Shown: positions 24,179-33,545, counted from the stretch's first letter. The stretch is 51,616 nt of DNA from Porphyromonadaceae bacterium UBA7203 (GCA_002490725.1 DKUN01000022.1:1-51616), one strand, 5' to 3'. Notes: a model not told the origin generated them from the sequence alone. Program-made: numbers and translations.

Positions 24179-25537
24179 TTACTTGAGTTGGAGAGTGAAG
24201 AAAATGTCGGGGTTCGATACTGACTTGACCTGGATAACGGAGGAATCCATAGGCTTCTCGTTAACCATGGTGAACTCGCCGGCAAAGAGGTCGAAGAACT
24301 CCTGGGCCTTGGGCGCAGTGGGAATGATGTCCATACGCAGGGGATCGTCGTGAGTAGTAAGTTCGATTTTCACCTTCGTGGCGTCAATCGCCTCGATGGA
24401 GCCGTAGTATTTGAAAGGCTGCTTGCCGCAGTTGCCCTTCAGACAGAACAGAACCTTACCCGAAAGACTCTCATAACCGATGTTGAGATTACTGAGCACC
24501 GGATTGCGACCATACACCTGGACGATAGCGGAACTACCTCCGATTTTTTTGGTTTCGGCATTTGCGTCGGAGAGTGCGGCAGTGAGCACGGGGCTCATCG
24601 AGCCTTCAACAATGACCCAGCTCTTGAGGTCCTGACGCATCATATTGACGGGAGCGGCAGGTGCGGTAATGCGCACGCCGGGGGCCACGAGGGAGCCGTC
24701 GCTCGCCCAGGTGAACTCGCTGACGGAGAAGTGCGAGTCGTCCTCGCGGATGCAATCGAACGCTGCTTCGGGGCGCATGCCGGCCGGAGTGATGACGCAG
24801 GGCTGCGTAACGGTGCGCGAGTAGGGGCTGGTCGAGTTGAGGGGCACAACGTTCACCACGCCGGTCGAAAGGCCGGTAATGTCATATTGGGCGCCGGTGG
24901 CGGTTTCGGTCATGACATAGTTGGGGAAGTTCTTGGCGTCAAACTGGTTGCGCAAAGCGCTGACTCCTGCAAGATACGCCTCGATGTCAACATCGGCAGG
25001 CAGACGGCGCAGGTAGGTGTAGAGCGCACGCTTCTTGCCGCGCAGACGGATGGTCTGACCGTCGTTTTCCATGAGCAGGAACTCATAGTCGCCGTTGTGG
25101 CCATATCCGAGCTCGTCGACGTCTTCTCCGCGGTCATCTTTCGGAGCATAGTTGCCCTCGATATTTTCGGGGGTCGAGAATACGTGAAACAGGGTGTTGT
25201 AGGAGTTAAACGACAGAACGTTGCCGTTGTCGTTGATAACGTCCCAGAGCGAACGCTCGCTCTTGTAGGTATTGCCGATCCATTTGTGGTCGGTGTGGAA
25301 AGTCACTGACTTGTCGGCATCGAAGTGGAGCACGAAAACGTAGCCGGGCTCTTCGATGTTCGAGAAGTATTCCATCACCCAGTTGCCGCCGTCGGCGCAG
25401 AGAGCCTGGAAATATTCCTTCTGGCCTGCCTCGAGGCGCTCGGCAGCCGACTGGTCGAAAATCGACTCGTCTTTGTCGGAGCAGCCGGCAAACTGCAGAC
25501 CTGCTACCAGCAGAGGAAGTATATAAAGCTTTTTCAT
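24179..25537 (-). CDS. DUF4302 lipoprotein
   Basis: A 452-residue lipoprotein. I use ATG 25537 because the lipoprotein signal (MKKLYILPLLVAGLQFAGC, lipobox Cys at 19) begins there; a Met 13 codons upstream precedes it. The mature part matches what I know of DUF4302: SAAERLEAGQKEYFQALCAD then GNWVMEYFSNIEEPGYVFVLHFDAD near 40-70, and a C-terminal region ending in FFDLFAGEFTMV near 420. DUF4302 proteins typically accompany SusC, SusD and an HExxH metallohydrolase lipoprotein, as here, and their role is unknown. It lies 45 bp after the metallohydrolase gene and is followed by a strong terminator, so it is probably the last gene of the main transcript. Confidence 0.82.
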   Translation of the reverse strand: MKKLYILPLLVAGLQFAGCSDKDESIFDQSAAERLEAGQKEYFQALCADGGNWVMEYFSNIEEPGYVFVLHFDADKSVTFHTDHKWIGNTYKSERSLWDVINDNGNVLSFNSYNTLFHVFSTPENIEGNYAPKDDRGEDVDELGYGHNGDYEFLLMENDGQTIRLRGKKRALYTYLRRLPADVDIEAYLAGVSALRNQFDAKNFPNYVMTETATGAQYDITGLSTGVVNVVPLNSTSPYSRTVTQPCVITPAGMRPEAAFDCIREDDSHFSVSEFTWASDGSLVAPGVRITAPAAPVNMMRQDLKSWVIVEGSMSPVLTAALSDANAETKKIGGSSAIVQVYGRNPVLSNLNIGYESLSGKVLFCLKGNCGKQPFKYYGSIEAIDATKVKIELTTHDDPLRMDIIPTAPKAQEFFDLFAGEFTMVNEKPMDSSVIQVKSVSNPDIFFTLQLK

Positions 25538-25582
25538 TGTTCTGTAGAGGTTAAGTTGGTTAACGTTATCGGTCAACTGATT

Positions 25583-26746
25583 TTACTGCATTGCTTCGAT
25601 TTCGGCACGCAGGGCGTCGATGTCAAAGTCGTTCTGGCGGCGCTGCACGATCTTGCGCAGTTCGTCGAAGTTGAGCTTCCAGGTATCCTTGAACCAGCTG
25701 CGCACGATGTTGCGCTTCTGTTCAATCATGGCGGGGCCGTCGACCGTATCGGAGTCGGTCACATAGAAAATACCGCCGGGAGTGGTCTCGTTCAGACGCT
25801 CGAGGTAGGCTTCGACATCGGCCACGTTGTAGAACACCTCGCCGCGCATGCCGATTACGCCGACACGGTCGCCGGGGGCGTGCTCCTGGCTTTCCAGGAA
25901 GTAGGTGCGTTCGTCGGGTTTGTTGACATCCGTGAGGTAGTAGCAGCAGTAATAGGGCTTGTCGTCAGCGTCGGTGTCGTCGCCCTCGATGCCGTTGGTC
26001 CAGCCCTTTGAGGCAAGCCAGAGCAGCAGTTCGTCCTGGTCGTCGGTGCGGGTCAGGAAGTTGGCGATGGTTTCGGCAAAGTCCTCGCGCGCCTCGGCCG
26101 AAGCATAGGGAGTGATGAAGCCCTGCGAAGCCATCAGGCCGATGGGCTTGCTCTGCCACGAACCGGAGTCATAGCGGCCGGCCGACAGCAGATCGAACTC
26201 CTTGGGATAGGTGCGGGTCTGGTGAAGGATGTGGCCGAACTCATGGTGCATGGTGCGGAAGTAGTATTCGTTGAGCTGGTTGATGTTCGTCAGGTCGAGC
26301 GAGTTGACCTTGAACAGGGTCACCTTGAGGCCGCCTTCGGCCAGACCGAGAATTTCGGTGCCGGTGGTGGGGTTATAGGCGGGCGAACCGATGAGGTGGA
26401 GAATGCGGGGACCATAGGTTTTGAGGAAGTCGTCGCCGCAATGTTCCTTATAGGTGTCGAACCAGAGATACTTGGTCAGCAGGCACAGGTCGCGTGCGTT
26501 GTCGAAAGTTGCGGGCACAAGGTTATAGTCCATGCTGCTCTCGACGTCTTCCATGCGGTATTTGAAGTCGAGGTTGTAGGGGAGCAGGAAGTTCTGCTCG
26601 ACCCAGCGGTCAAACTTGTAGGTATAGCCGTTGGGGTCAACGGGCTCGGGATCGGTCGGGAAGATGGTCGGGCCGAGCTCCTCTTCAGAGCACGAGGCCA
26701 GGGCGAGGCCGAAAGCGACGGGCAGAAGGAATTTATATAGTTTCAT
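25583..26746 (-). CDS. Substrate-import-associated zinc metallohydrolase lipoprotein
   Basis: A 387-residue lipoprotein (lipobox in LPVAFGLALASCSEEE). The zinc motif HEFGHILHQ is near residue 170 (YFRTMHHEFGHILHQTRTY), with a likely third ligand in AREDFAETIANFL near 220, the layout of gluzincin-type peptidases. This matches the Bacteroidetes family of HExxH lipoproteins encoded beside SusC/SusD pairs, named in TIGRFAMs as substrate-import-associated zinc metallohydrolase. It is probably on the outer-membrane surface beside the importer; whether it cleaves peptides or another amide is unknown. It sits 28 bp after susD and 45 bp before the DUF4302 gene. Confidence 0.88.
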   Translation of the reverse strand: MKLYKFLLPVAFGLALASCSEEELGPTIFPTDPEPVDPNGYTYKFDRWVEQNFLLPYNLDFKYRMEDVESSMDYNLVPATFDNARDLCLLTKYLWFDTYKEHCGDDFLKTYGPRILHLIGSPAYNPTTGTEILGLAEGGLKVTLFKVNSLDLTNINQLNEYYFRTMHHEFGHILHQTRTYPKEFDLLSAGRYDSGSWQSKPIGLMASQGFITPYASAEAREDFAETIANFLTRTDDQDELLLWLASKGWTNGIEGDDTDADDKPYYCCYYLTDVNKPDERTYFLESQEHAPGDRVGVIGMRGEVFYNVADVEAYLERLNETTPGGIFYVTDSDTVDGPAMIEQKRNIVRSWFKDTWKLNFDELRKIVQRRQNDFDIDALRAEIEAMQ

Positions 26747-26774
26747 AGTCTGAGGTCGTTATTGATTGGCAGGA

Positions 26775-28547
26775 TTAGTAAACACGGACGAGTTCCGACG
26801 ATGACTGCACGGTCTTGGTGACAGGGCCGGGGTTGGGCTGCAGGCCGGCGGCTACGACTTCGGCGGGAAGCGCCACAGCCTTGCGGGGGTCTTCGATGCC
26901 GAGGTGGTCCATGGTGTGATATTCGGGAGCCTTGCCGGTGCCGATTTTGCGGTCGAATTCAAGGCCGAAGCGCTTGATGTCGAACCAGCGCAGACCCTTG
27001 TGGATGGTTTCGATGCGGCGCATGTGCTGAACACACTGCAGATAGGGCATAATCGAGCTTACGGCCACTACGCCCTCGTTAGCCTTGGGGTTGAGGGGGT
27101 TGTTCTCAAGCGGGCAAATCTGGTCGATGTGAATTTCCTTGGCAATGCCGTAGCCGGGGTCGCGGTCGCCGTAGAAGGTCTGGATGTTAGCCTGCGAGAA
27201 GTCGTTGAATCGGCTTTCATCACCCTTGGCCGAGGGGCAGTTGCGGCGGGGCTTTTCCCAGTAGTCGAGGTCGCGGATTGCGCCGGCGATGTCGCCCAGG
27301 AAGAGCTTGGCCTCGGCGCGCACCAGCAGGGTCTCCTCGCCGTAGAATTCGCGGCGGGTAATGTGGGGATAGCCGATGCCCGAAATCTTGTCGGTGTACT
27401 CGAACTGCTCGGCCACGTTGCCACACATGCCGTAGCCATACTCGGCCTGACCGTTCACGATACAGATGCCATTGAAGCAGGGGTGCATGGTGAATGACTT
27501 CTTATCCTTGCCGCGGGTGGTGGTCCACTGGAATGCCGACCATACAGGCGACGAACCGTGAATAGTGGCGTTCAGAGCGTCGCGGATAACGCCGTAGCGG
27601 CGGCCGCCGCTCATGCGGCGCAGCTGCACCGAATAGGTCGGATAAAGCAGGAAGTTGCCGGCCTTGTCGATGTTATCCTGATAGAGGCCCATGTCGGAAA
27701 TATACGTCATCGCGTCGAGCTTCGACCAGATGTTGGACAGATAGGGGGTCGGGTCGACTTCCGCTCCGCCGAAAACGACGTTGGCTGCGTCGAGTGCCTT
27801 CTGATACTGGCGGGTGAAGAGATAGAAGCGGGCAGCGAACGCATAGGCCGCGGAGGAGTTGAAGTGATATTTGGGCACTTCGTAGATGGTGTTGTCGATG
27901 TTAGGCAGGGCGGCTTCGAGGTCGGCCTGAATCATCTTGTAGGTCTCTTCGAGATTGCCGCGCTCATAGTGAGGCTTCACTGTAACCTCAGGCTTAGTGA
28001 TATAGGGAATGCCGAGGTAGGCCTGGCTCAGGCTGCCGCGATAGGGCTGGCAGAAAATCTGGGCGAGGATGAAGTGGTTGTAGGCACGGAGAATCTGCGC
28101 TTCGGCATAGATAGCCGTCTGGGTGGCGTCGAGGCCGCCGTTTTCTTCACGCCACTGGTCGAGGCGCTCCATGACAGCATTGGCCACAGCGGTAGAGTTA
28201 TAGAAACCCTCCCAGATAGCCGAGGGTGAGTCGGTGCCGGTGTTAGACTGGCAGGTTTCCCAGCGGAACATCTCGTCATCGCCGCGGTCGTAGGCGCCGA
28301 GGTTGTAGTGAATGCCGAGATGGCCTTCGCCTTCGGGAGAGTTGTTGTCTTCGGTATTGTCGCTCATCACCTCGAGAGGCCATGCGTAGTTGCTCGACGG
28401 GTAGGCCGAGTTCATGAGCATCTTCACCTGGTCAGTGTTGACGAGGTCCACGCGGGTGTCGGTCGGAGTGTCGAGGAAACCCGAGCAGGAGGAGAGGGTC
28501 AGTGCAGCTGCGGCCGCAAAGGCATATATGTATTTACTTGTAGTCAT
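26775..28547 (-). CDS. SusD/RagB-family substrate-binding lipoprotein
   Basis: A 590-residue lipoprotein (AAALTLSSCSGFLDTPTDTRV; lipobox Cys near 21). SusD features are the FLDTPTDT start, an N-terminal helical TPR-like region (IYAEAQILRAYNHFILAQIF near 138), LVRAEAKLFLGDIAGAIRDLDYW near 410 and IHKGLRWFDIKRFGLEFDRK near 530. It binds the substrate on the cell surface and hands it to the TonB-dependent partner 18 bp upstream. The partner of an HExxH lipoprotein rather than glycosidases argues against a plain polysaccharide substrate. Confidence 0.92.
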   Translation of the reverse strand: MTTSKYIYAFAAAAALTLSSCSGFLDTPTDTRVDLVNTDQVKMLMNSAYPSSNYAWPLEVMSDNTEDNNSPEGEGHLGIHYNLGAYDRGDDEMFRWETCQSNTGTDSPSAIWEGFYNSTAVANAVMERLDQWREENGGLDATQTAIYAEAQILRAYNHFILAQIFCQPYRGSLSQAYLGIPYITKPEVTVKPHYERGNLEETYKMIQADLEAALPNIDNTIYEVPKYHFNSSAAYAFAARFYLFTRQYQKALDAANVVFGGAEVDPTPYLSNIWSKLDAMTYISDMGLYQDNIDKAGNFLLYPTYSVQLRRMSGGRRYGVIRDALNATIHGSSPVWSAFQWTTTRGKDKKSFTMHPCFNGICIVNGQAEYGYGMCGNVAEQFEYTDKISGIGYPHITRREFYGEETLLVRAEAKLFLGDIAGAIRDLDYWEKPRRNCPSAKGDESRFNDFSQANIQTFYGDRDPGYGIAKEIHIDQICPLENNPLNPKANEGVVAVSSIMPYLQCVQHMRRIETIHKGLRWFDIKRFGLEFDRKIGTGKAPEYHTMDHLGIEDPRKAVALPAEVVAAGLQPNPGPVTKTVQSSSELVRVY

Positions 28548-28565
28548 TGTTCGTCAGTTTATTGA

Positions 28566-31500
28566 TTAGAGTCCGAAACGGAGTGTGAAAGTAAACTGCT
28601 TGGGATTGGGGCTTGCCACACCGCCGGAGTTGATGAACTCGGGGTCTTGGCCATGGAGCTTCTTGTCAGAGTAGCAGAGCCAGAGGTCGGTGGCCGAGAG
28701 CTTGAGCGAAGCTGAGCTGAGGCGCAGCGTCTCGAGCCAGCTCTTGGGGAAGTCATAGCTCAGCGAAACCTCCTTCAGACGGATGAAGTCACCCTTGGCC
28801 ACGCGCTCGGTCGAGTAGTTGTAGGCATTGTAGCCGTAGCGGATGTCGTTGTCGTTCTGATACTGACGGAGCGAAGCGATGGCGGGCACGTTGGTGACTT
28901 TTTCGTCGCCGGGGCGCACCCAGCGGTCCATGAACTCGCGGGGCATTGCCGTCAGGTCGCTGTAGCTTGCCGAGAAGACGGGGTCGAGGCGAACAACCGA
29001 ACCGAACGAGTAGGTAAAGAACACGTTGAGGTTAAGGTTCTTCCAGCGCAGGCTGTTGCCGAAGCCGCCGTTGAAGGGAGGATCGACCGGACCTTCATAT
29101 TTCAGGAAGTCGAGCTTCTCCCACTCCTGGAAGTTGATATCGGTGGTGGTCTGCTCGCCATTTTCGTTGATGACGATGGGCAGACCGTCTTCAGTCAGGC
29201 CTACAAAAGGAATCGAGAAGATTGAACGCACGGGGTAGCCTTCGAGGGCGAAGCCCGAGCTCTGAACCAGGTCGATGACGCGCGAACGCGACTTCAGGTC
29301 GGTGATCTTCACGTCGTTGTAGGCGAAGGTGAAGTCAGTGCTCCAGGTCCAGTCCCTGGTCATGATGTTGTTGGTGCGCAGGGTGAGTTCGACGCCCTTG
29401 GTCGACATGGAGGCCACGTTGGCCCACTTGCCGATTTCACCGCCTACGCCCTCGGTGTAGATATAGCCGATAAGGTCGTAGTTGTTACGGGTGTAAGCGT
29501 CGGCGGTCAGGTTGATGCGGTTGTTGATGAAACCGAGGTCAACGCCGACGTTGAATTCGTGTTTCTTCTCGTAGGTAAGCTCCGAGTTGCCGAGCGAGCT
29601 GAGAACGAGAGCCTGCTCGTAGGCATCGGTGTCCTGACGCCAGGGGCGCGACGGATAGTAGATTGCCATGGCGTTCGACACGCTTGCGGGGCCGGCATCG
29701 GCGGTCAGCGAGTAGCCCAGACGGAGCTTGGCGGTCGAGAGCACGGGGTTTGCAAACCAGCTTTCGGAGTCGGCGTTCCATGCGCCCGAAAAGTTCCAGG
29801 TGGGGAGCCAGCGGCTTTCGCGGGCCTTGCCGAGTTTGTTGGTGCCTTCGTAGCGGAAGGTGCCGGCAACGGTGTAGCGGTAGTCGTAGGTGAACGAGAG
29901 CATCGCGAAGGTTGCCATCATGCGGGCGGTGGTGCGCGAGTCGCTGTAGTAGTTTGAGTTTTCCTCGGTCATCTGCTTGAACAGGCGCCAGTCATAGAAG
30001 GGGAGGTTGCCGTTGTCGTAACACATACCCCAGCCCTGGAAGGACTCGGTGCGGCGCTCAAGTTTCTGAGCCTCGTAGCCGGCATAGAGATTGACGAGAT
30101 ACTTGTCGGCAAAGGTGTTCTGATAGTTTGCGGTTGCGCGGAAGTCGAGCTGCTTCAGACCATACATGGTGTGGTAGAGGATACCACCCTTGGGCAGCAC
30201 GGTTTCGGGCAGCGCGTTGGGATCATCCGGATCGCGGTAGAGGAAGGGGTTCGAGGCGCGGATAGTTGCGTTCTCGGGCGAGATTCCGGCGCGGTAGGCA
30301 CGGGCCTGGTTGGCGTTGTCGGTAACGTAGTGTTCCTGCTGGGTAGTCGAGTAGCGGAACGAACCGATAGCTTTCAGCGTGAGGCCGGCTATGGGAGAAT
30401 AGTCGAGAGTGCCGTTGAAGCTGAGGTCGACCATCTCGTTCGAGATATAGTTATTCTCGAGTTCGTCGAAGATGTTGAAGTCTGCGTAGTTGCGGGTCAG
30501 GGTCGAGTTCGGGTCAGTTGTACGCGAGGTGTTCAGAGCGTAGCTGAAGGGGTTGATGTCGAACGAACGGCTTACGTTACCGCTGACGACGTCGACGTCC
30601 TGGCTCAGGGTGCCGGGAGCCTTCTGGTTACGATAGTTGTCACGCGTCTGCAGGGTGAACTTCAGCTTCTTGCTGAGGTCATAGGTGGCAGTTGCGTTGA
30701 AGGTGTAGCGTTCAACGTTGCTCGACTTGGTCCAGCCCGGGTCGTTCAGATAGGAGAACGAAGCGTAGTAGGTAGACTTCTCCGTACCGCCGTCGATGCT
30801 GACGGTGTGGCTGTGCATGATCGTGTCGCGGAAAAGCAGGTCAAACCAGTCGGTATTGCGCATTTCAGCCTGCTGCAGATATGCGTTGCGGGCCGACTGC
30901 GTGTTGGCCAGGGCATACTTGCCGGTAGCGGGGTCATAGGTGTTGATGAGCTTGTACATGGTGCCGTAAACGCCGCTCGACGAAGCGTTTGCAAGCGAAG
31001 CGAAGCTCAGCCAGCCTTTGGCTTCCATCTCCTTATAGATACCCATCTGTTCCTGAGAGTTGGCAATATTGAAGTTGCGGTAGGAGGGCTTCATGCGATA
31101 GGTAAACTCACCCATATAGCGAATCGATGTCTTGCCGGCACGGCCTTTCTTGGTCGTAACGACAATCACACCCGCCATTGCGCGCGCGCCATAGATAGAG
31201 GTGGCGGAGCCGTCCTTAAGAATCTGGAAATCCTCGATATCGTCAGCGTTCAGGCCGGCGATTGCAGATGCAATCATCGTTTCGGCGTCACCGCTCGAAA
31301 GAGCGTCGGCATCAATTTCGACGTTATCTTCGAGAATAATACCGTCAACAACCCACAGGGGCTTGGACGAACCGTAGATCGACGTCGCACCACGCACACG
31401 AATCTTAGGTGCGGTACCGAAGGTGCCGCTCACATTCTGCACGGTCACGCCGGCTGCGCGACCGGAAAGTGAACGGGAAATATCACTCACACCGGAAAGC

Positions 31501-31889
31501 AGACTCTCCTGCGCGTCGATTTTAGTGGTAGCGCCGGTAAAGAGTCGTTTATCCGTATGGGCCATACCCATGGCCACAACTTCGTTAAGCATCGTTGACG
31601 AACTTTCCATCTCGATAACGAGAGGCTTAGCCGATGCTTTTACTTCTACGGGGGTCATGCCCACGTAGGTAATTTCGAGCACTGAGTTTTCGGAGGGAAC
31701 TTTAATAGAGAAGTGGCCGTCGATATCCGTAGAGGTTCCGACAGATGCTTTTCCTTTCAATTTAACAGTTGCTCCGATAATCGGCTCGTTCTCTGTCTTG
31801 TCGGTGACCGTACCCGTAACCGTTACCTCGGCGGCAACGCCCAGAGCCGTAAAAAGCACCGCAAGCAGCATAGCGATTTTTTTACCCAT
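28566..31889 (-). CDS. SusC/RagA-family TonB-dependent outer-membrane transporter
   Basis: A 1107-residue outer-membrane transporter. Signal peptide MGKKIAMLLAVLFTALGVAAE, then a carboxypeptidase-regulatory-like domain (TVTGTVTDKTENEPIIGATV, residues 23-105), the plug domain (VAMGMAHTDKRLFTGATTKI near 115; KPLWVVDGIILEDNVEID near 175; FQILKDGSATSIYGARAMAG near 225) and a long beta-barrel ending in FTLRFGL with a penultimate-type aromatic signal. It imports the substrate held by SusD using TonB energy. It heads the locus, with a consensus promoter at 31963-31994 and a leader of about 70 nt holding a small hairpin. The plug opening is of the shorter MGM..DKR type, not the common GYG type. Confidence 0.94.
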   Translation of the reverse strand: MGKKIAMLLAVLFTALGVAAEVTVTGTVTDKTENEPIIGATVKLKGKASVGTSTDIDGHFSIKVPSENSVLEITYVGMTPVEVKASAKPLVIEMESSSTMLNEVVAMGMAHTDKRLFTGATTKIDAQESLLSGVSDISRSLSGRAAGVTVQNVSGTFGTAPKIRVRGATSIYGSSKPLWVVDGIILEDNVEIDADALSSGDAETMIASAIAGLNADDIEDFQILKDGSATSIYGARAMAGVIVVTTKKGRAGKTSIRYMGEFTYRMKPSYRNFNIANSQEQMGIYKEMEAKGWLSFASLANASSSGVYGTMYKLINTYDPATGKYALANTQSARNAYLQQAEMRNTDWFDLLFRDTIMHSHTVSIDGGTEKSTYYASFSYLNDPGWTKSSNVERYTFNATATYDLSKKLKFTLQTRDNYRNQKAPGTLSQDVDVVSGNVSRSFDINPFSYALNTSRTTDPNSTLTRNYADFNIFDELENNYISNEMVDLSFNGTLDYSPIAGLTLKAIGSFRYSTTQQEHYVTDNANQARAYRAGISPENATIRASNPFLYRDPDDPNALPETVLPKGGILYHTMYGLKQLDFRATANYQNTFADKYLVNLYAGYEAQKLERRTESFQGWGMCYDNGNLPFYDWRLFKQMTEENSNYYSDSRTTARMMATFAMLSFTYDYRYTVAGTFRYEGTNKLGKARESRWLPTWNFSGAWNADSESWFANPVLSTAKLRLGYSLTADAGPASVSNAMAIYYPSRPWRQDTDAYEQALVLSSLGNSELTYEKKHEFNVGVDLGFINNRINLTADAYTRNNYDLIGYIYTEGVGGEIGKWANVASMSTKGVELTLRTNNIMTRDWTWSTDFTFAYNDVKITDLKSRSRVIDLVQSSGFALEGYPVRSIFSIPFVGLTEDGLPIVINENGEQTTTDINFQEWEKLDFLKYEGPVDPPFNGGFGNSLRWKNLNLNVFFTYSFGSVVRLDPVFSASYSDLTAMPREFMDRWVRPGDEKVTNVPAIASLRQYQNDNDIRYGYNAYNYSTERVAKGDFIRLKEVSLSYDFPKSWLETLRLSSASLKLSATDLWLCYSDKKLHGQDPEFINSGGVASPNPKQFTFTLRFGL

Positions 31890-31930
31890 ATTTCTGTGTA
31901 TATGATAATGAATGATCTATAAATATTATA

Positions 31931-31958
31931 TCCCAAAAGGGTATAATACACCTTGGGA
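31931..31958 (-). promoter_or_regulatory. Hairpin in the susC leader
   Basis: TCCCAAAAGG (31931-31940) pairs with CCTTGGGA (31951-31958) with a two-base bulge and a 10-nt loop. It lies between the predicted transcription start and the susC ATG; no T-run follows, so it is a leader structure rather than a clear terminator. Confidence 0.4.
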
Positions 31959-31962
31959 GCGA

Positions 31963-31994
31963 CAAAGTTACAAACATTAATTCAAACAAACAAA
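31963..31994 (-). promoter_or_regulatory. Promoter for the SusCD-metallohydrolase locus
   Basis: Minus strand: TTTG (complement of 31991-31994), 20-nt spacer, TAACTTTG (complement of 31963-31970). No ECF-sigma/anti-sigma pair or SusR-like regulator lies nearby, so regulation must come from elsewhere. Confidence 0.7.
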
Positions 31995-32086
31995 TATTAA
32001 CGGAGTTTTTAACGCCAAATACCACAAAAAAGGTACTTTTGGTATCATTTTGCATTAAAAACCTTAAATTCTCAGCCAAATAGATA

Positions 32087-32128
32087 GCCCCGAAGCCATA
32101 TGTTGTTAAACATATCCAGCTCCGGGGC
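32087..32128 (-). terminator. Long hairpin after the porin gene
   Basis: GCCCCGAAGC (32087-32096) pairs with GCTCCGGGGC (32119-32128) with one mismatch, and an inner ATATGTT/AACATAT stem extends it. It lies about 50 nt after the porin stop; the T-run is weak (TATCTATTTG). Confidence 0.6.
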
Positions 32129-32176
32129 AAAATCACAACTTAAATTTCACCACCAGTTAACGGACGTTAACCGGAA

Positions 32177-33472
32177 TCAGAACGAGAACATAGCCAGAGC
32201 ACCGACGCGGCAGGCGCTTCGCGCGCGACCCGAAAAATCATACCTCCGCCCGTAGTCAAACTCAGCGCCGACCTGGATGCGCGGGGTCAGATTCCAGAAA
32301 CAGTTGGCCACGGCCATCAGCCCGCGCTTGAACTCGTCGGACTCAATCTCGCGGCCACACGTAAACAACCGCGTGGAGCTGGCCGAAACACTCACAAACA
32401 GCTCCGGGCGGAAATTCCATTGCAACCCCACACACCACCCGAGCGACGCCGGCGCATAGAGACGCCCCGGCCGACCCGGCTCGGGCAACAGGTCATAGGC
32501 GCCACCCGACAAATCACCGCCCATCGAGCCGTAGCCGCGCCCGTAGTTGACGGAGGCATAGGTGGTGAGCCGCGAATGCGGATGGGCCACCGAACTGAGC
32601 ATCAGGGCACGGCCAACCTCATGGCGGTTTGCGCCGGCAACCTCGTCGCGATAAGAGAGCGAGCGCACAATGCCGGCCAGACGCACATGGGAACTTCGGC
32701 CCCAGGCATACTGCACGAACGCCGCCACGTCGGGCACCCAGTTGCTGAGAGCGCGCGTCAGGGTGCCGTCGGCGCGCACCGACGTCGACGGAGTTTCAGC
32801 CGACACGGCAATGCTCCAGTGGCGCCCGAACGACGGCATATAGCGCACCAACACATTGGCGGGCGAGATTTTATTGCTCGGGCCGTTGGCATCGACCATA
32901 GGCGGCTGGGCCGCGACGTCGGAAAACGTGGTCACGGCATAGCCGACAGTCACGTCGTTGATTTGCGCATAGGCTTTTTTGAGAGTAAAGTCACGATAGT
33001 CATACCCGCCGAAATTCGCCTCAAGATAGAGCTGATAGTGACCCAACCGCTTGTTGCGCCCGATTACGCGGAAAAACAGACACGTGCCGGCGGGAGTCGT
33101 GTCGAAATGGCGCATCGAGGTCGCGTCGGGCGTCATCGGAATCATATAGGGCATGAACGCCCTGACAGGCATAGCCCCGTTCCAGTCGTAATACGCACGC
33201 ATCCTGACGGCGCCACCAATACCCATTGCAAGTTTGGCATCGCGGCTCATGAACAGGAAGTAAGGCGCCTCCGGATCCGAAAAACTGCGAAACTGGTCGT
33301 AATAGAACATCTCGACAAGCCGGCGCACGGAATCGGCCCCTGCGTCGCCCGAGCCGAAAGGAATGACCTTGTGCGACGTCATGACCGTGTCGCGCATGAC
33401 ATCGACAAGGTTCTGAGCCGCGCCGGCCGCATAAACGAGCAGCACCACGGCCGCCGCAAACATTTTTCTCAT
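32177..33472 (-). CDS. DcaP-like outer-membrane porin
   Basis: A 431-residue outer-membrane protein. I use ATG 33472, where the signal peptide MRKMFAAAVVLLVYAAGAAQ begins; a longer reading frame upstream runs into the helicase gene. The mature N-terminus has a short helical region (ADSVRRLVEMFYYDQFRSF), then SRDAKLAMGIGGAVRMRAYYDWNG and a run of amphipathic strands (YQLYLEANFGGYDYRDFTLKKAYAQI) ending in ALAMFSF with a terminal Phe. This resembles DcaP-type trimeric porins of Bacteroidetes; substrate unknown. It lies 73 bp downstream of the helicase stop, and a perfect 15-bp inverted repeat ends 8 nt before its ATG. Confidence 0.75.
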   Translation of the reverse strand: MRKMFAAAVVLLVYAAGAAQNLVDVMRDTVMTSHKVIPFGSGDAGADSVRRLVEMFYYDQFRSFSDPEAPYFLFMSRDAKLAMGIGGAVRMRAYYDWNGAMPVRAFMPYMIPMTPDATSMRHFDTTPAGTCLFFRVIGRNKRLGHYQLYLEANFGGYDYRDFTLKKAYAQINDVTVGYAVTTFSDVAAQPPMVDANGPSNKISPANVLVRYMPSFGRHWSIAVSAETPSTSVRADGTLTRALSNWVPDVAAFVQYAWGRSSHVRLAGIVRSLSYRDEVAGANRHEVGRALMLSSVAHPHSRLTTYASVNYGRGYGSMGGDLSGGAYDLLPEPGRPGRLYAPASLGWCVGLQWNFRPELFVSVSASSTRLFTCGREIESDEFKRGLMAVANCFWNLTPRIQVGAEFDYGRRYDFSGRARSACRVGALAMFSF

Positions 33473-33480
33473 AAATATAC

Positions 33481-33523
33481 GTTGAAAGGATAGTTGAACG
33501 TGTGGGTTAACTATCCTTTCAAC
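33481..33523 (-). promoter_or_regulatory. Perfect 15-bp inverted repeat abutting the porin start
   Basis: GTTGAAAGGATAGTT (33481-33495) and AACTATCCTTTCAAC (33509-33523), 13-nt loop. In the minus-strand transcript the hairpin ends 8 nt before the porin ATG and starts about 20 nt after the helicase stop. It could be the helicase terminator, a translation-control hairpin or an operator. The following bases are GTATATTT, not a real T-run. Confidence 0.8.
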
Positions 33524-33545
33524 GTGCGGAGTGCCGCTAAAGTTC

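Noticed and set aside
30171..31472. 433-codon plus-strand frame opposite susC
   Set aside because: Antisense shadow; the SusC reading has signal peptide, plug and barrel.
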